From Arctic95D-9 sp035967665 (lineage in GTDB: Bacteria > Verrucomicrobiota > Verrucomicrobiia > Verrucomicrobiales > DEV007): DNA of 64,000 nucleotides. The stretch is from the NCBI GenBank assembly GCA_035967665.1, contig JAYWLB010000107.1, positions 72,201 to 136,200 on the forward strand. Direction: 5' to 3'. The translations under genes and the position numbers were made by a program. Under the pieces are notes generated by a model. The model saw only the letters and a list, made by a program, of their open reading frames with translations, ran no database searches and was not told the origin of the DNA. This document shows, piece after piece, positions 8,795-17,672 of the stretch (the first letter of the stretch is position 1; each line of letters starts with the position of its first letter).

Positions 8795-10702
8795 ATGTCG
8801 ATTTACAAGACTTCCGCTCTTCGCACCGAAAAGATGCCACCCGGCATCCCCTACATCATCGGGAACGAAGCGGCGGAACGTTTCAGTTTCTACGGGATGC
8901 GGACCATTCTCACCATTTTTATGGTGAACTACCTCTGGCTCATGGGAGATAAAGCCGGTATCCAAATGGCCGACGCGGAGGCGACGGAGCGCTTTCACCA
9001 CTTCGTTTCGCTCGTCTACCTGACGCCTGTCCTCGGCGCACTCCTCGCCGATCTCTTTTTCGGAAAATACCGGATTATTATGACTCTGTCAGTGGTCTAC
9101 TGCCTCGGGCACGGAGCCCTCGCATTGATGGGCATGGCCGGCGAAGCGGGAACCTGGCTCATGGCCGGCCTCTGGCTCATCGCAGTCGGATCCGGAGGAA
9201 TTAAGCCCTGCGTCTCCGCCCATGTCGGCGATCAGTTCGGAACTCAGAACCGCCATCTCCTCCCCCGTGTCTTCAACTGGTTTTACTGGTCGATCAATCT
9301 CGGAGCCTTTTTCTCGACCCTTCTCACCCCGTGGCTTCTCGAATGGTATGGACCGCACCTCGCTTTCGGTGTCCCCGGAGTTCTTATGGCGCTTGCCACG
9401 CTCGTTTTCTGGATCGGACGTCACAAGTTCGTTCACATCCCTCCGGGCGGGAAACAGTTTCATCGCGAACTCTTCAGCAAAGAAGGCATCGGGGCGATTC
9501 TCAAACTCTCCACCATCTACATCTTCGTCGCGATCTTCTGGGCCCTCTATGATCAAAGCGGCTCATCCTGGGTGCTCCAGGCCCGGAACATGGACCTCAA
9601 CTGGCTCGGCGTGGAATGGCTCCCCAGTCAGATCCAGGCTCTCAACCCCATCCTCATACTCACTTTCATCCCTCTCTTTTCCTACGTTCTCTACCCACTG
9701 ATCGATCGGGTATTTCCCCTCACCCCACTTCGCAAAATCGGCATCGGGCTCTTCATCATGGTGATCTCGTTCGCGCTCGTTTCCATTGCGCAGATGAAGA
9801 TTGATGCCGGGGAAGCCCCCTCCATTTCCTGGCAAATCTTTGCCTATGTCGCCCTCACGGCGTCCGAAGTGATGGTATCGATCGTCTGCCTTGAATTCAG
9901 TTACACCCAGGCACCCAAAGCGATGAAGTCGGTGATTATGGCGCTATTCCTTTTTGCCGTTTCCCTGGGTAATCAAGTCACTGCTCAGATCAATCATTTC
10001 ATTCAGGTCAAAGATCCCACGGCAGAGCTTTCCGGTGCCGGAACGGAAATTTCGCACGGCGGCTTTGACGGGAAGACAGGAACCGATGACGACATTGTTA
10101 TTACCTTCGACAAAGACGGAAGCCGGACCGGGCTCGGATTTCACGGAAAGGAAGACCTCGCTACGATTGTCTCAAAAATATCAGACGCCACCGCCGCCCA
10201 AAACCATACCGCGCTGTCAGTCGAACAGGGCAATACGATCCTCGCCGGAGCAGAGGATCCGTGGGGCAATCCCTATCAATTCACCTTGCTGGACCAATCC
10301 CAAATGCGGGTCATGAGCAACGGGGCCGACGGGAAGGAACTCACCCCCTGGGATCAGGGAGCGATTATTTCGATTTCGATTCCCTCAGTGAATAAACCAT
10401 CCGGCTTCGCAGCCTTCATGAACAAGTTCCGCCCCGAAGAAGCCTGGTTGGAAAAGAAGAAAAAGGAACTCGGTGTGACCACAAAAGCGGAAGCGGCGAA
10501 AGAAGGTCCTTCTATCGCCACGAGCTACTTTGTCGGCGGCAGAGTCCGACTGGAAGGAGCTCACTACTTCTGGTTCTTTACGGGGCTCATGCTCGCCGCA
10601 GCGCTGACATTCCTGATCGTCGCCAAGCTCTATCGTCCACGCGAATACTATCACGATGACGAGGAGGAAGCCGAAGCGACCAGCGAGGCGACGGCGCACT
10701 AA
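8795..10702 (+). CDS. POT-family proton-coupled peptide transporter with extra soluble domain
   Basis: An inner-membrane proton/oligopeptide symporter of the PTR/POT family within the major facilitator superfamily. The first 400 residues are typical: the family motif appears as NEAAERFSFYG (residues 24-34), followed by GALLADLFFGKYR, GSGGIKPCVSAHVGDQF and FNWFYWSINLGAFFS, with many membrane segments. Between residues about 404 and 585 a long hydrophilic stretch replaces the usual short loop before the final membrane helix (about 590-613). It contains GFDGKTGTDDDIVITFDKDG and GAEDPWGNPYQFTLLDQS followed by SNGADGKE. The last pair closely resembles the C-terminal beta region of type II secretion major pseudopilins (GspG). 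At 635 residues it is longer than the usual 450-500. Its stop overlaps the convergent sialidase-like gene by four bases. Confidence 0.88.
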   Translation: MSIYKTSALRTEKMPPGIPYIIGNEAAERFSFYGMRTILTIFMVNYLWLMGDKAGIQMADAEATERFHHFVSLVYLTPVLGALLADLFFGKYRIIMTLSVVYCLGHGALALMGMAGEAGTWLMAGLWLIAVGSGGIKPCVSAHVGDQFGTQNRHLLPRVFNWFYWSINLGAFFSTLLTPWLLEWYGPHLAFGVPGVLMALATLVFWIGRHKFVHIPPGGKQFHRELFSKEGIGAILKLSTIYIFVAIFWALYDQSGSSWVLQARNMDLNWLGVEWLPSQIQALNPILILTFIPLFSYVLYPLIDRVFPLTPLRKIGIGLFIMVISFALVSIAQMKIDAGEAPSISWQIFAYVALTASEVMVSIVCLEFSYTQAPKAMKSVIMALFLFAVSLGNQVTAQINHFIQVKDPTAELSGAGTEISHGGFDGKTGTDDDIVITFDKDGSRTGLGFHGKEDLATIVSKISDATAAQNHTALSVEQGNTILAGAEDPWGNPYQFTLLDQSQMRVMSNGADGKELTPWDQGAIISISIPSVNKPSGFAAFMNKFRPEEAWLEKKKKELGVTTKAEAAKEGPSIATSYFVGGRVRLEGAHYFWFFTGLMLAAALTFLIVAKLYRPREYYHDDEEEAEATSEATAH

Positions 10703-11910
10703 GCACCACCGGAGATTTTCCAATGCGCCTGGCGCAGCACCGCGAGGGACGATCCTTTCATCTTCTCATACCAGACCGTGAGAAGACTCCCGTCATCGAG
10801 CTCCACCGTGCTCGGATAGCCGAGATCTCCCCCCGCCCCGTCTCCGGAAATAATCATGGGTTCGCCCCAGGTTTTGCCATTGTCAGAACTGATGCGCGCC
10901 TGATTGCCAAAGGGCGCACGGCGATGGCCATAAGTCATGAGGAGACGATCATCCCGCAACTTCAAAAGGTGCGAAGGAAGACCGAATGTGATGGGGTGCG
11001 GGATTGACCAGGTCTTTCCCCCGTCACTCGATTCAGTTTGGAGGGTCCAGCTTTTATTCTCAGCGCTGTGATTTCGAATCTGCGCGATGATCGTCCCGTC
11101 TGCCGCTTCAACCGCATGCAGCTCGTGATATTGCGTCTCGGGATTATCCCCCTCGCGGGCGGGAATATCGGCAAGCCACTGCCAGGTTTTGCCATCATCT
11201 TTAGACTCACAAACCCCTATCTTTTTGCCTTCACTCCAGAGCATCTTCCCCGCATAGAGCAAACGACCGTCCTTCAATTGTGTCGGTCCATGAGGACTGT
11301 TTACCACCGTGGGAAGTCGCCCGCCCCAGGTCTTTCCACCATCTTCCGAACGAATCGCCCAGACCCCGAGCTCCGCCTTCCGCTCTTCGGGGGTGAGCCG
11401 GTCATTGCACGCCATCCACTGCTTCAGCTCCTTTTCACCGAAGTCCTTTGTCTGCCAACCACCCTCTCCCAACTCACTCATCCGCTTACCTTTTTCGATA
11501 TACGGCTCATAGGCGAGCGAAGTGAAGGTCGTCGCAATGAGAGTACCCTTCGCTGTCTCGAGAACCCCTGAATCACGATCGTCAATTGCTCCATCGAGCA
11601 GAACACGAGGCCAGGTCCAGGTCCTGCCATCGTCTTTCGAAGTCATCGCGTGGACCTGCCCGAAGGGGCAAACGTGGGCAACCCGGCCACCTGACCAGGT
11701 CAACCAGAGTTCACCGTTCTTCCGCCGCGCCAAAGTCGACCACCCGTGATAATACTCTGATTGCTGAGAGATGACTTTTGTTTCAAGGACAGTCGCTCCG
11801 TCTCCCGCACGGCTTGCACCGGGGGCGGAGGCAATGACACCGGCAGTTGCGGCGCCTGCTGTTTTGAGAAAATGACGCCGGTTCGTTGAATGATTCGATT
11901 GGGATTTCAT
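10699..11910 (-). CDS. Tat-exported sialidase-like (BNR/Asp-box) protein
   Basis: A 403-residue exo-alpha-sialidase-fold protein. The N-terminal TNRRHFLKTAGAATAG is a twin-arginine signal. Asp boxes of the S-x-D-x-G-x-T-W type recur at least five times (SKDDGRTW, SEDGGKTW, SKDDGKTW, SSDGGKTW, SSDNGKTW), as expected for a six-bladed propeller. Such proteins in PVC bacteria are annotated as sialidases, but many have unknown glycan substrates. It lies 15 bases downstream of the ceramidase-like gene on the same strand, so they probably form an operon. The stop codons of this gene and of the POT transporter interlock (CTAA). Confidence 0.8.
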   Translation of the reverse strand: MKSQSNHSTNRRHFLKTAGAATAGVIASAPGASRAGDGATVLETKVISQQSEYYHGWSTLARRKNGELWLTWSGGRVAHVCPFGQVHAMTSKDDGRTWTWPRVLLDGAIDDRDSGVLETAKGTLIATTFTSLAYEPYIEKGKRMSELGEGGWQTKDFGEKELKQWMACNDRLTPEERKAELGVWAIRSEDGGKTWGGRLPTVVNSPHGPTQLKDGRLLYAGKMLWSEGKKIGVCESKDDGKTWQWLADIPAREGDNPETQYHELHAVEAADGTIIAQIRNHSAENKSWTLQTESSDGGKTWSIPHPITFGLPSHLLKLRDDRLLMTYGHRRAPFGNQARISSDNGKTWGEPMIISGDGAGGDLGYPSTVELDDGSLLTVWYEKMKGSSLAVLRQAHWKISGGA

Positions 11911-11925
11911 GTGGATTTCAGGGGG

Positions 11926-13419
11926 TTAAAGTTTTTCCAAAAGCGAAATGGCGAGGTCTTCGAAAATTGACTGCCATTCCGGCGCGAAAAGACAATCGCT
12001 GTCCTCCTGGGCTCCGCCCCGGTTCTCAAGCTGGATTGCGGTAGGTGCGTAGTAGAGATACCCGTTGGTGTAGCCCGCGACGAATGTGTGTTGGTGAGGA
12101 GATCGCTTCTTGATATTCAGCCCGATCGGCACGGTGAGCTCAGCCGGAAAAGTGATCATTTTAAAATCCCCGACCCCGACAGCAACGACCTCGGCTTCGA
12201 CCGTCTTACCCGCTTTCTCATTGCGGGCCTGATGCTTTCGTATCAGGGCGAGATTAATCTGCTTCCGGGTCAGCTCCTCCATCGAACGAATATTCGCGAG
12301 GTAGGCATCCATCGCCTTCCGGTTATCAGAATCGAGCTTCTTCCAGTCATCGCGTTTCAGGAGTTCATCCTGGAGATAGCGGTAGGAAGTGGCCGATGGA
12401 TATTCCCCTGACATTTGGTATTTCACGAAGAGCGGGAGGAAGGTTTCGAAATTCAGCGTCGTCCCTTTCAGTGAAATGAGGAGTTCGTCGATTTCCTCTT
12501 CCATCTCCACAATACGCGCCGCGAGATTGGCTCTCGGCAGCGCCACCTTCCGGGAATACAGAGACAAGCTGTTTCCGGATTGCGTTTCGATTTGCCGCGC
12601 CGCTTCGAGAACACTCAAGCCCAAACGTGTTCCCAGCGGTTTTCCGTCGTGCGGCTGAGTGACCGACTTGTAGAGGACCGGATTGATGTCTCCCCCGCAC
12701 CCCTGAACAAACAAAGCCATCGCATTCCCATCACCCCAATGGCTCTCGATGACATTGGAGGCAAAGCCTGACAGATCAGCCGTATTGCCACCGCCCGGAA
12801 TCCCCATGATGGGATGGCAGGCAAAATTGTAGACTAGCGCGAGCGGATCGCCATCCTCAATCTTGTCGACGCGGAGAATTCCGATCTCCGGATCAATTGG
12901 CCCTACAGCCGCGACTTCGTCGTCATTCGGCAATGAGTAGGCATGACGCACATCGCCCTGCTTTCCGCTCTTGAGCTGAAGTCTCCGGTTAATGGAGATG
13001 CCGGCTTCAGTTCCTGATCCAACGCCCGTATTCACCGGCACCCTGCTGTTCCATGCCTTCGTAACCGCTTCCACCGTTCTTGCCTCAACATCCAACGCAA
13101 CGATTCCGTGGCAATGACTGGCATTGATGACGATGGATTCCGGCGGAACTCCAATCGACTTTTGCAACGACGCCCTAACATTCGCTAAATACGGATCGCG
13201 AATTGACCCTATCTCAGCAATTGCAACCGCGTCGACCGACACAATCACGACATGGGTATCCCCCTTACTCAAAACGAGAGCTTTCGCCCAGAGAGGGTTT
13301 TCTCCGGCGTCTTCGCCGGGACGCGTGATATCGACTTTGGCGACACCTCCAAGAATTTCCTCCGCCGGCAAGAGCATCGTAAAGACGCTGAGAATGATGA
13401 CGACAAGCAGTGGTTTCAT
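11926..13419 (-). CDS. Neutral/alkaline non-lysosomal ceramidase-like exported protein
   Basis: A 497-residue protein with a signal peptide (MKPLLVVIILSVFTMLLPA). The N-terminal domain matches the neutral ceramidase catalytic fold: GVAKVDITRP near the mature start, VIVSVDAVAI, INASHCHGI (zinc-binding His pair), VYNFACHPIMG and FVQGCGGDINP, which carries the region around the catalytic Ser/Gly loop of ceramidases. The C-terminal part is shorter than in true ceramidases. Many PVC homologues are of unknown specificity, so ceramide hydrolysis is only one option; N-acyl amide hydrolysis is a fair general call. Probable first gene of a two-gene operon with the sialidase-like protein. Confidence 0.75.
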   Translation of the reverse strand: MKPLLVVIILSVFTMLLPAEEILGGVAKVDITRPGEDAGENPLWAKALVLSKGDTHVVIVSVDAVAIAEIGSIRDPYLANVRASLQKSIGVPPESIVINASHCHGIVALDVEARTVEAVTKAWNSRVPVNTGVGSGTEAGISINRRLQLKSGKQGDVRHAYSLPNDDEVAAVGPIDPEIGILRVDKIEDGDPLALVYNFACHPIMGIPGGGNTADLSGFASNVIESHWGDGNAMALFVQGCGGDINPVLYKSVTQPHDGKPLGTRLGLSVLEAARQIETQSGNSLSLYSRKVALPRANLAARIVEMEEEIDELLISLKGTTLNFETFLPLFVKYQMSGEYPSATSYRYLQDELLKRDDWKKLDSDNRKAMDAYLANIRSMEELTRKQINLALIRKHQARNEKAGKTVEAEVVAVGVGDFKMITFPAELTVPIGLNIKKRSPHQHTFVAGYTNGYLYYAPTAIQLENRGGAQEDSDCLFAPEWQSIFEDLAISLLEKL

Positions 13420-13491
13420 ATATCAAAAGCACCGTGAGAGTAGAAAGATCAAACCGGTAAGACAAGGCAACCTTGTGGCGCAGATAGGGTT

Positions 13492-13518
13492 ACCGGGGAT
13501 TTCGAATTCGGAACCCCG
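13492..13518. terminator. Imperfect hairpin in the methyltransferase-ceramidase gap
   Basis: In the 183-base gap, CGGGG and CCCCG pair around a TTCGAA-containing core. It could end the upstream methyltransferase transcript (minus strand). No T-tract follows, so this is a weak call. Otherwise the gap holds only the presumed ceramidase promoter. Confidence 0.25.
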
Positions 13519-13602
13519 CTCCCGGGACCGCGTCTCTTTGCCCGCTGACGGCTTCCGGAAAAGCCCCTGACACGCCCCTATTTCCGGGGAGAATTGAGTC
13601 AA

Positions 13603-14286
13603 TCAACCCGCTGATTTGCAAACCGGATGGACCGGCACTGATTTCACCGAGCGGTAGAATCGAAACTGATGCCGGTTCGCTGCTCCGGAATTGAAGTGAT
13701 CGGATTTGATGGGAGGTAATACAAATCGCTCAAACCCTTCCACATCCGTTTTTTCAAAACCTTCCGGTCGATGATCGTCGTTATCATTCCAGCCAATGAC
13801 GAGGTAACCACCGGGGCGAAGCACCCTTAGAAACTGAAAAACAGCGGTTTCGATGTCGGCACGGTCATTCACTCCCCACCCGAAAACGCCATTACAAATA
13901 ATGAGATCAAACCGGTTTTCCTCAAAATGTTGATCCAACTCGAGGATCGAACCGACCACATGATTGGGAGGGGCGAATTTCGCTTTCGCAGCATCGAAGT
14001 CGATTGATTGATATTCCATACCCGGAAAAAGCGTGTCGTATTTCCAGGTATACCAGTCGGTGCCCACATCCAAAACGGAATGAACCTCCTCCTGCTCCGC
14101 AAACCATGGAATGGACACCTCTTCCAGAAAAATCCGATCGGGAAGATTCAACCCAATGCGTCCACCGGGGCGCAGGCGCGCTTTCGAAGCGAGCTTCACA
14201 AATTCAGGCACACAGCGTTTAACAATCGTCATCAGGGATGACACGCCGAACTTTTCAGCGGAGGCCGGTGAATGAGTTTTTTCCAT
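13603..14286 (-). CDS. Class I SAM-dependent methyltransferase
   Basis: A 227-residue Rossmann methyltransferase. VHSVLDVGTDWYTWKYD is motif I with the final Gly pattern altered (DVGTDWY rather than DxGxGxG). YQSIDFDAAK gives the acidic residue at the end of strand 2, FDLIICNGVFGWGVN is motif IV, and LRVLRPGGYLVIGWNDND is the post-motif region. The start at 14286 leaves a 4-base gap after the upstream flippase stop; an alternative start at 14328 would overlap that gene. Coupling to the flippase suggests modification of a lipid-linked glycan or its sugar, but the substrate is not visible. Confidence 0.75.
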   Translation of the reverse strand: MEKTHSPASAEKFGVSSLMTIVKRCVPEFVKLASKARLRPGGRIGLNLPDRIFLEEVSIPWFAEQEEVHSVLDVGTDWYTWKYDTLFPGMEYQSIDFDAAKAKFAPPNHVVGSILELDQHFEENRFDLIICNGVFGWGVNDRADIETAVFQFLRVLRPGGYLVIGWNDNDDHRPEGFEKTDVEGFERFVLPPIKSDHFNSGAANRHQFRFYRSVKSVPVHPVCKSAG

Positions 14287-14290
14287 ACGC

Positions 14291-15685
14291 CTAGGTGGTG
14301 ACTGGATTAGAAATTTCGCCGGTATCACCTTCCTCTGATCGCTCAGAGACAGATCGGATCGCCTTCCAGAAAATCATCGGGAATGCCCATCCGGTTGCGG
14401 CAGTGATCGAGAGAGCGACGCCCAGCCACAGCCCTGTCAAACCTCCATAGTACATTCCGATAATGGCAGCCAGAATCGTAAGGCCGATTTCAAAAAGAGT
14501 GTATTTCACGGAACCAATGACCTTACCGACACTGACCACAAGCGGCTGATTACACCGACGCCACGCATTCGCCAGAAAGTAAAAAGAGAAAGCGACAAAG
14601 AGCGACGCGGGTGGGGCGAAAGCTTCGCCATACCATTTTGGCAACACCCATGGACCTGCAAAAATAGCACCAAGTCCGGCGAGCAATGCAAAGGCCAGCG
14701 TGTATGTGTAGATCTTTGATACCGCCGAGAGAATCCAGGCGCGATCCCCCTTTGCCCAGGCATCGATCACGGCAGGACGCATCGGGCTCATGATCATGAG
14801 AATAAACCCGTTCAGCGCAATTGTGATGGAGACAAAAACCTGAAACATTGCCACGTCATCCGGACCTGCCATTCGCCCGACAATGAGAGCACAGAGGTTG
14901 AACTCGACCATGACGGTGAGCGCGTATGAGACCGAAAGGGCAAGGCCATCCTTGAGAATCCTCCCCGCAATTTTCCGCTCGAAGTTCTTCACCTTCGGCA
15001 GCAAATAGGCGCGCTTTCGAAGAAGGAATACGGTGTTGGCCACTCTCACAAGGACATGAGGCCCAAATACGGCAATGAGAAGAAGCTGAACCGTGGCCAC
15101 TCCTGTTACGGCTATGTATCCCACACAGGCTGCAGACAGAACATTCCCAACCGCACCCCAGGCATTGGAATGATTTGATTCCATATAGCCCTCGCGTGAT
15201 TGATCGGTGTGGCTCAATATCAGCTCGCAGGTGTAAAGGCAAAGTCCGACGACGAGCCCCGGTATCATGACGCTTTCCAATCCGGCGTAGTTGGCTCCGA
15301 AGAGCACCTCAATCGGAACCAGCGAAATCACCACGCCCATGATGGCCGCGCCGAGGAGTGCAAATCCGGCAATGAGAACCAGCGCCGTCGTGTAATATTT
15401 GCGCTCCGTATCCCGGTCCAGCCGCGCATTGGCATTCGAGATCCCCAGGGCAAGTGCGGGCCCGACTCCCAGCTCCAGAAGGACAATCAGAGTGATGGTC
15501 ATTGAGATCGTCGCATAAATCCCGAACTCCGTTTTCCCGAGCACCTTTGCCGCGAGTGGCAGCGAGACCAGCTGCAATAAAGCAGACCCCATTTTGGACG
15601 CCAAAGAGGTCAACACAGCCGACTTGATGGATCGGTTGCGTATCGCTTTGCAGTCATGACTGGAGGTTGACGTACTCAAAACCAC
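14291..15685 (-). CDS. Wzx-like polysaccharide flippase (MOP superfamily)
   Basis: A 464-residue protein with about 12 to 14 hydrophobic segments. The N-terminal region (ASKMGSALLQLVSLPLAAKVLGKTEFGIYATI) is typical of the polysaccharide transporter/oligosaccharide flippase branch of the MOP exporters. The start is GTG at 15685, since TAA lies just upstream in frame. It would move undecaprenyl-linked oligosaccharides across the inner membrane. The usual glycosyltransferase cluster is absent; only a methyltransferase follows on the same strand. The GTG start lies inside the left arm of a perfect 9-bp inverted repeat. Confidence 0.82.
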   Translation of the reverse strand: MVLSTSTSSHDCKAIRNRSIKSAVLTSLASKMGSALLQLVSLPLAAKVLGKTEFGIYATISMTITLIVLLELGVGPALALGISNANARLDRDTERKYYTTALVLIAGFALLGAAIMGVVISLVPIEVLFGANYAGLESVMIPGLVVGLCLYTCELILSHTDQSREGYMESNHSNAWGAVGNVLSAACVGYIAVTGVATVQLLLIAVFGPHVLVRVANTVFLLRKRAYLLPKVKNFERKIAGRILKDGLALSVSYALTVMVEFNLCALIVGRMAGPDDVAMFQVFVSITIALNGFILMIMSPMRPAVIDAWAKGDRAWILSAVSKIYTYTLAFALLAGLGAIFAGPWVLPKWYGEAFAPPASLFVAFSFYFLANAWRRCNQPLVVSVGKVIGSVKYTLFEIGLTILAAIIGMYYGGLTGLWLGVALSITAATGWAFPMIFWKAIRSVSERSEEGDTGEISNPVTT

Positions 15686-15728
15686 TTAATAAACCATACT
15701 TTAATATAATTTCCATAAAATTAAGTGG
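15682..15728. promoter_or_regulatory. 9-bp inverted repeat spanning the flippase start
   Basis: CCACTTAAT at 15682-15690 is matched by ATTAAGTGG at 15720-15728, with a 29-base AT-rich spacer. The left arm covers the GTG start codon of the flippase gene. It could be an operator or a leader hairpin that masks initiation. Confidence 0.4.
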
Positions 15729-15825
15729 GCATGAATCCTCGAAAGCCACTCCACACCTTGAATTTCAAGCCGGAGAAAAATTCATCGACAGCTCCATACA
15801 GGAGCGCCCCGTGTCGAGGGCCGGG

Positions 15826-17409
15826 CTATGGATGCCGGAGATTACCCGCTTTCAGCAAAAAGTTCCCCTGTTCCTCCCCGTCAATGTCGATGGCCCTGAA
15901 ACGCACCTCCGGATCCCCCTTTGTGGTGTCGAACTCCATGAGCCCGAAGGAGCATTTCTCGTTGTATCCCCAGACGAGACCATCCGTTTTCACGACCTCG
16001 TGGACGTGCTTGTTGGTCAGCCTCGAACTTTCGAACTCATACAGAGTGTAGCCGTTGGGGCGCTCCGTTTTCCTCAGGTCGGTTCGATGGCGATCAGCGC
16101 AGACCAGAAAAACCCCATCGATCCGGTTCGTCTCAATGTGGGAAAAGATCTTCTCCCGCTCTTTAGGAAATCCGTCCCAGGGATCGCGGCTGCCGGGCTT
16201 GATATTCGGAGTGAAGGGAACCGGGGAGACGACCACTTTGAAGGTTGCTTCAGAATTCGAAAGACCGGCGAGGAGCCACTGCCGCTGAACCGGCCCGAGC
16301 ATGCTGCCGCCCTCAAGGTCGCGGTAGTAACGGCCGTCGAGCATGAAAAACTGGACATCACCGATCGAAAAATCATACCAGCACCCGGGTCGCTTTTCTC
16401 CCCCGCCGTATCCCGGATTCGCCCAGTTCTCGCGAAAGGTGTTCCATACCTGCCGCTTCCAGACAGGCTTCTCGATCTCAGGGCCGGGAACGCAGTCATT
16501 CACACCAAAATCATGATCATCGTAGATGGAATACATCGGGACCTCACGAATGAAACGCCGCCACTCGGGTCGGCTCTGACGACGACTGTAGCAGTAATCG
16601 TGAGTTTGGATGTGCTCCGGCTGATCGATGTAGACATTGTCACCCAACATGAGCATCGCGTCGGGCTTGAATCCACGAATCGTGTCCCACATGTATTCCC
16701 ATTCCGGGACAAACCCGGCACCTCCGCCAAAGGCAACTTTAAATGAAGAAGCCGCTCCCTCTACCGGCCGGGTCCGAAAGGTGATTGCCTCTTCCCCCGG
16801 AAAAAAAGCGACATCATCACTGCGGATGAAACAGGTCACCTCCGTATCCGGTTTCAGATTTTCAATTTGAAAAACCCCGGTGAAATTATTCTCCGGGGAA
16901 AAGGTAATCCGCTCTGTTTCCACCGCCTCCTTCGAATTCTCCCCGACGATGAGATGATAGGTTTCAGGCCCCTTTGTGCGCACCCAGACCTTGGCACTGG
17001 TAGCGGTGATGTCTCCCAGCATCGGCCCGTGAATGATGGGCCCGACTCCGGCGACACCGGGCAAACTCCCGAAATCCTCATGATCCCGCAATTTCGAAGT
17101 CAGATTGAAGGGGCCGGCAAAGAAGCGCCCCGGCGGAACGCCCTGCTCCAGCGCTTTTCGCGCGACAACGATCGCATCGTCGATCTGGTCCTCTGCCAGC
17201 AACTTGAGCATTCCCACGAATAGAGTTTCCGCCTCGCCCGAATCGACCTTTGGATTGAGAAAAGCTTTAGAGAATCCTTTTTCACTTTTCTTCGCAAGCG
17301 CCTGCATTGCATCACGTTGCGCGTCGTGCTGCGAATACCCGTTTGATGCCCAGAACAGGGCGAAGAAAAGCATTAGAACGGAACGATTTTTGACCGTGTG
17401 AATCAGCAT
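15826..17409 (-). CDS. PhoD-like metallophosphatase, exported
   Basis: A 527-residue protein starting with a hydrophobic signal (SVLMLFFALFWASNGYSQ). The first 110 mature residues are a helical region of no clear family. GPIIHGPMLGDITATSAKVWVRT begins the PhoD N-terminal Fn3-like domain. The metallophosphatase domain follows with MLGDNVYIDQPEH, YSIYDDHDFGVND and VCADRHRTDL, the Asp/Asn/His metal ligands of PhoD phosphodiesterases/alkaline phosphatases. It probably releases phosphate from extracellular phosphodiesters or monoesters. I see no pho box. It is a single gene, divergent from the tRNA-Gln region. Confidence 0.85.
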   Translation of the reverse strand: MLIHTVKNRSVLMLFFALFWASNGYSQHDAQRDAMQALAKKSEKGFSKAFLNPKVDSGEAETLFVGMLKLLAEDQIDDAIVVARKALEQGVPPGRFFAGPFNLTSKLRDHEDFGSLPGVAGVGPIIHGPMLGDITATSAKVWVRTKGPETYHLIVGENSKEAVETERITFSPENNFTGVFQIENLKPDTEVTCFIRSDDVAFFPGEEAITFRTRPVEGAASSFKVAFGGGAGFVPEWEYMWDTIRGFKPDAMLMLGDNVYIDQPEHIQTHDYCYSRRQSRPEWRRFIREVPMYSIYDDHDFGVNDCVPGPEIEKPVWKRQVWNTFRENWANPGYGGGEKRPGCWYDFSIGDVQFFMLDGRYYRDLEGGSMLGPVQRQWLLAGLSNSEATFKVVVSPVPFTPNIKPGSRDPWDGFPKEREKIFSHIETNRIDGVFLVCADRHRTDLRKTERPNGYTLYEFESSRLTNKHVHEVVKTDGLVWGYNEKCSFGLMEFDTTKGDPEVRFRAIDIDGEEQGNFLLKAGNLRHP

Positions 17410-17542
17410 AAAGAAACTCTGATTGGGAGTTAAACCATTGCCAATTAAATAATTCTCCTATCTCCTCCGGAAACTCAGTGAAAAATTATCATTCTGGCTA
17501 CTTGATTCCCTCAAATTTCCACGTAATAGTCCCCTCCCGTGT

Positions 17543-17616
17543 AACTCCATGGTGTAACGGTAGCACAACAGATTTTGGTTCTGTTTGTCAAGGTTCGAAT
17601 CCTTGTGGAGTTGCCA
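17543..17616 (+). tRNA. tRNA-Gln (anticodon UUG), CCA encoded
   Basis: The acceptor stem AACTCCA pairs with TGGAGTT, followed by discriminator G and an encoded CCA (17614-17616). The anticodon stem ACAGA/TCTGT encloses the loop TTTTGGT with anticodon TTG. The T arm AAGG-TTCGAAT-CCTT is intact. Confidence 0.95.
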
Positions 17617-17672
17617 CTTCCCGGCCACGTCGGTCGAGTTACGCTGGTCGATTTTCATCCCAGCTCTCGCAA

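Noticed and set aside
17478..17672. N-terminal extension of the UbiA protein
   Set aside because: It translates through the tRNA-Gln gene; the ATG at 17673 is the sensible start.
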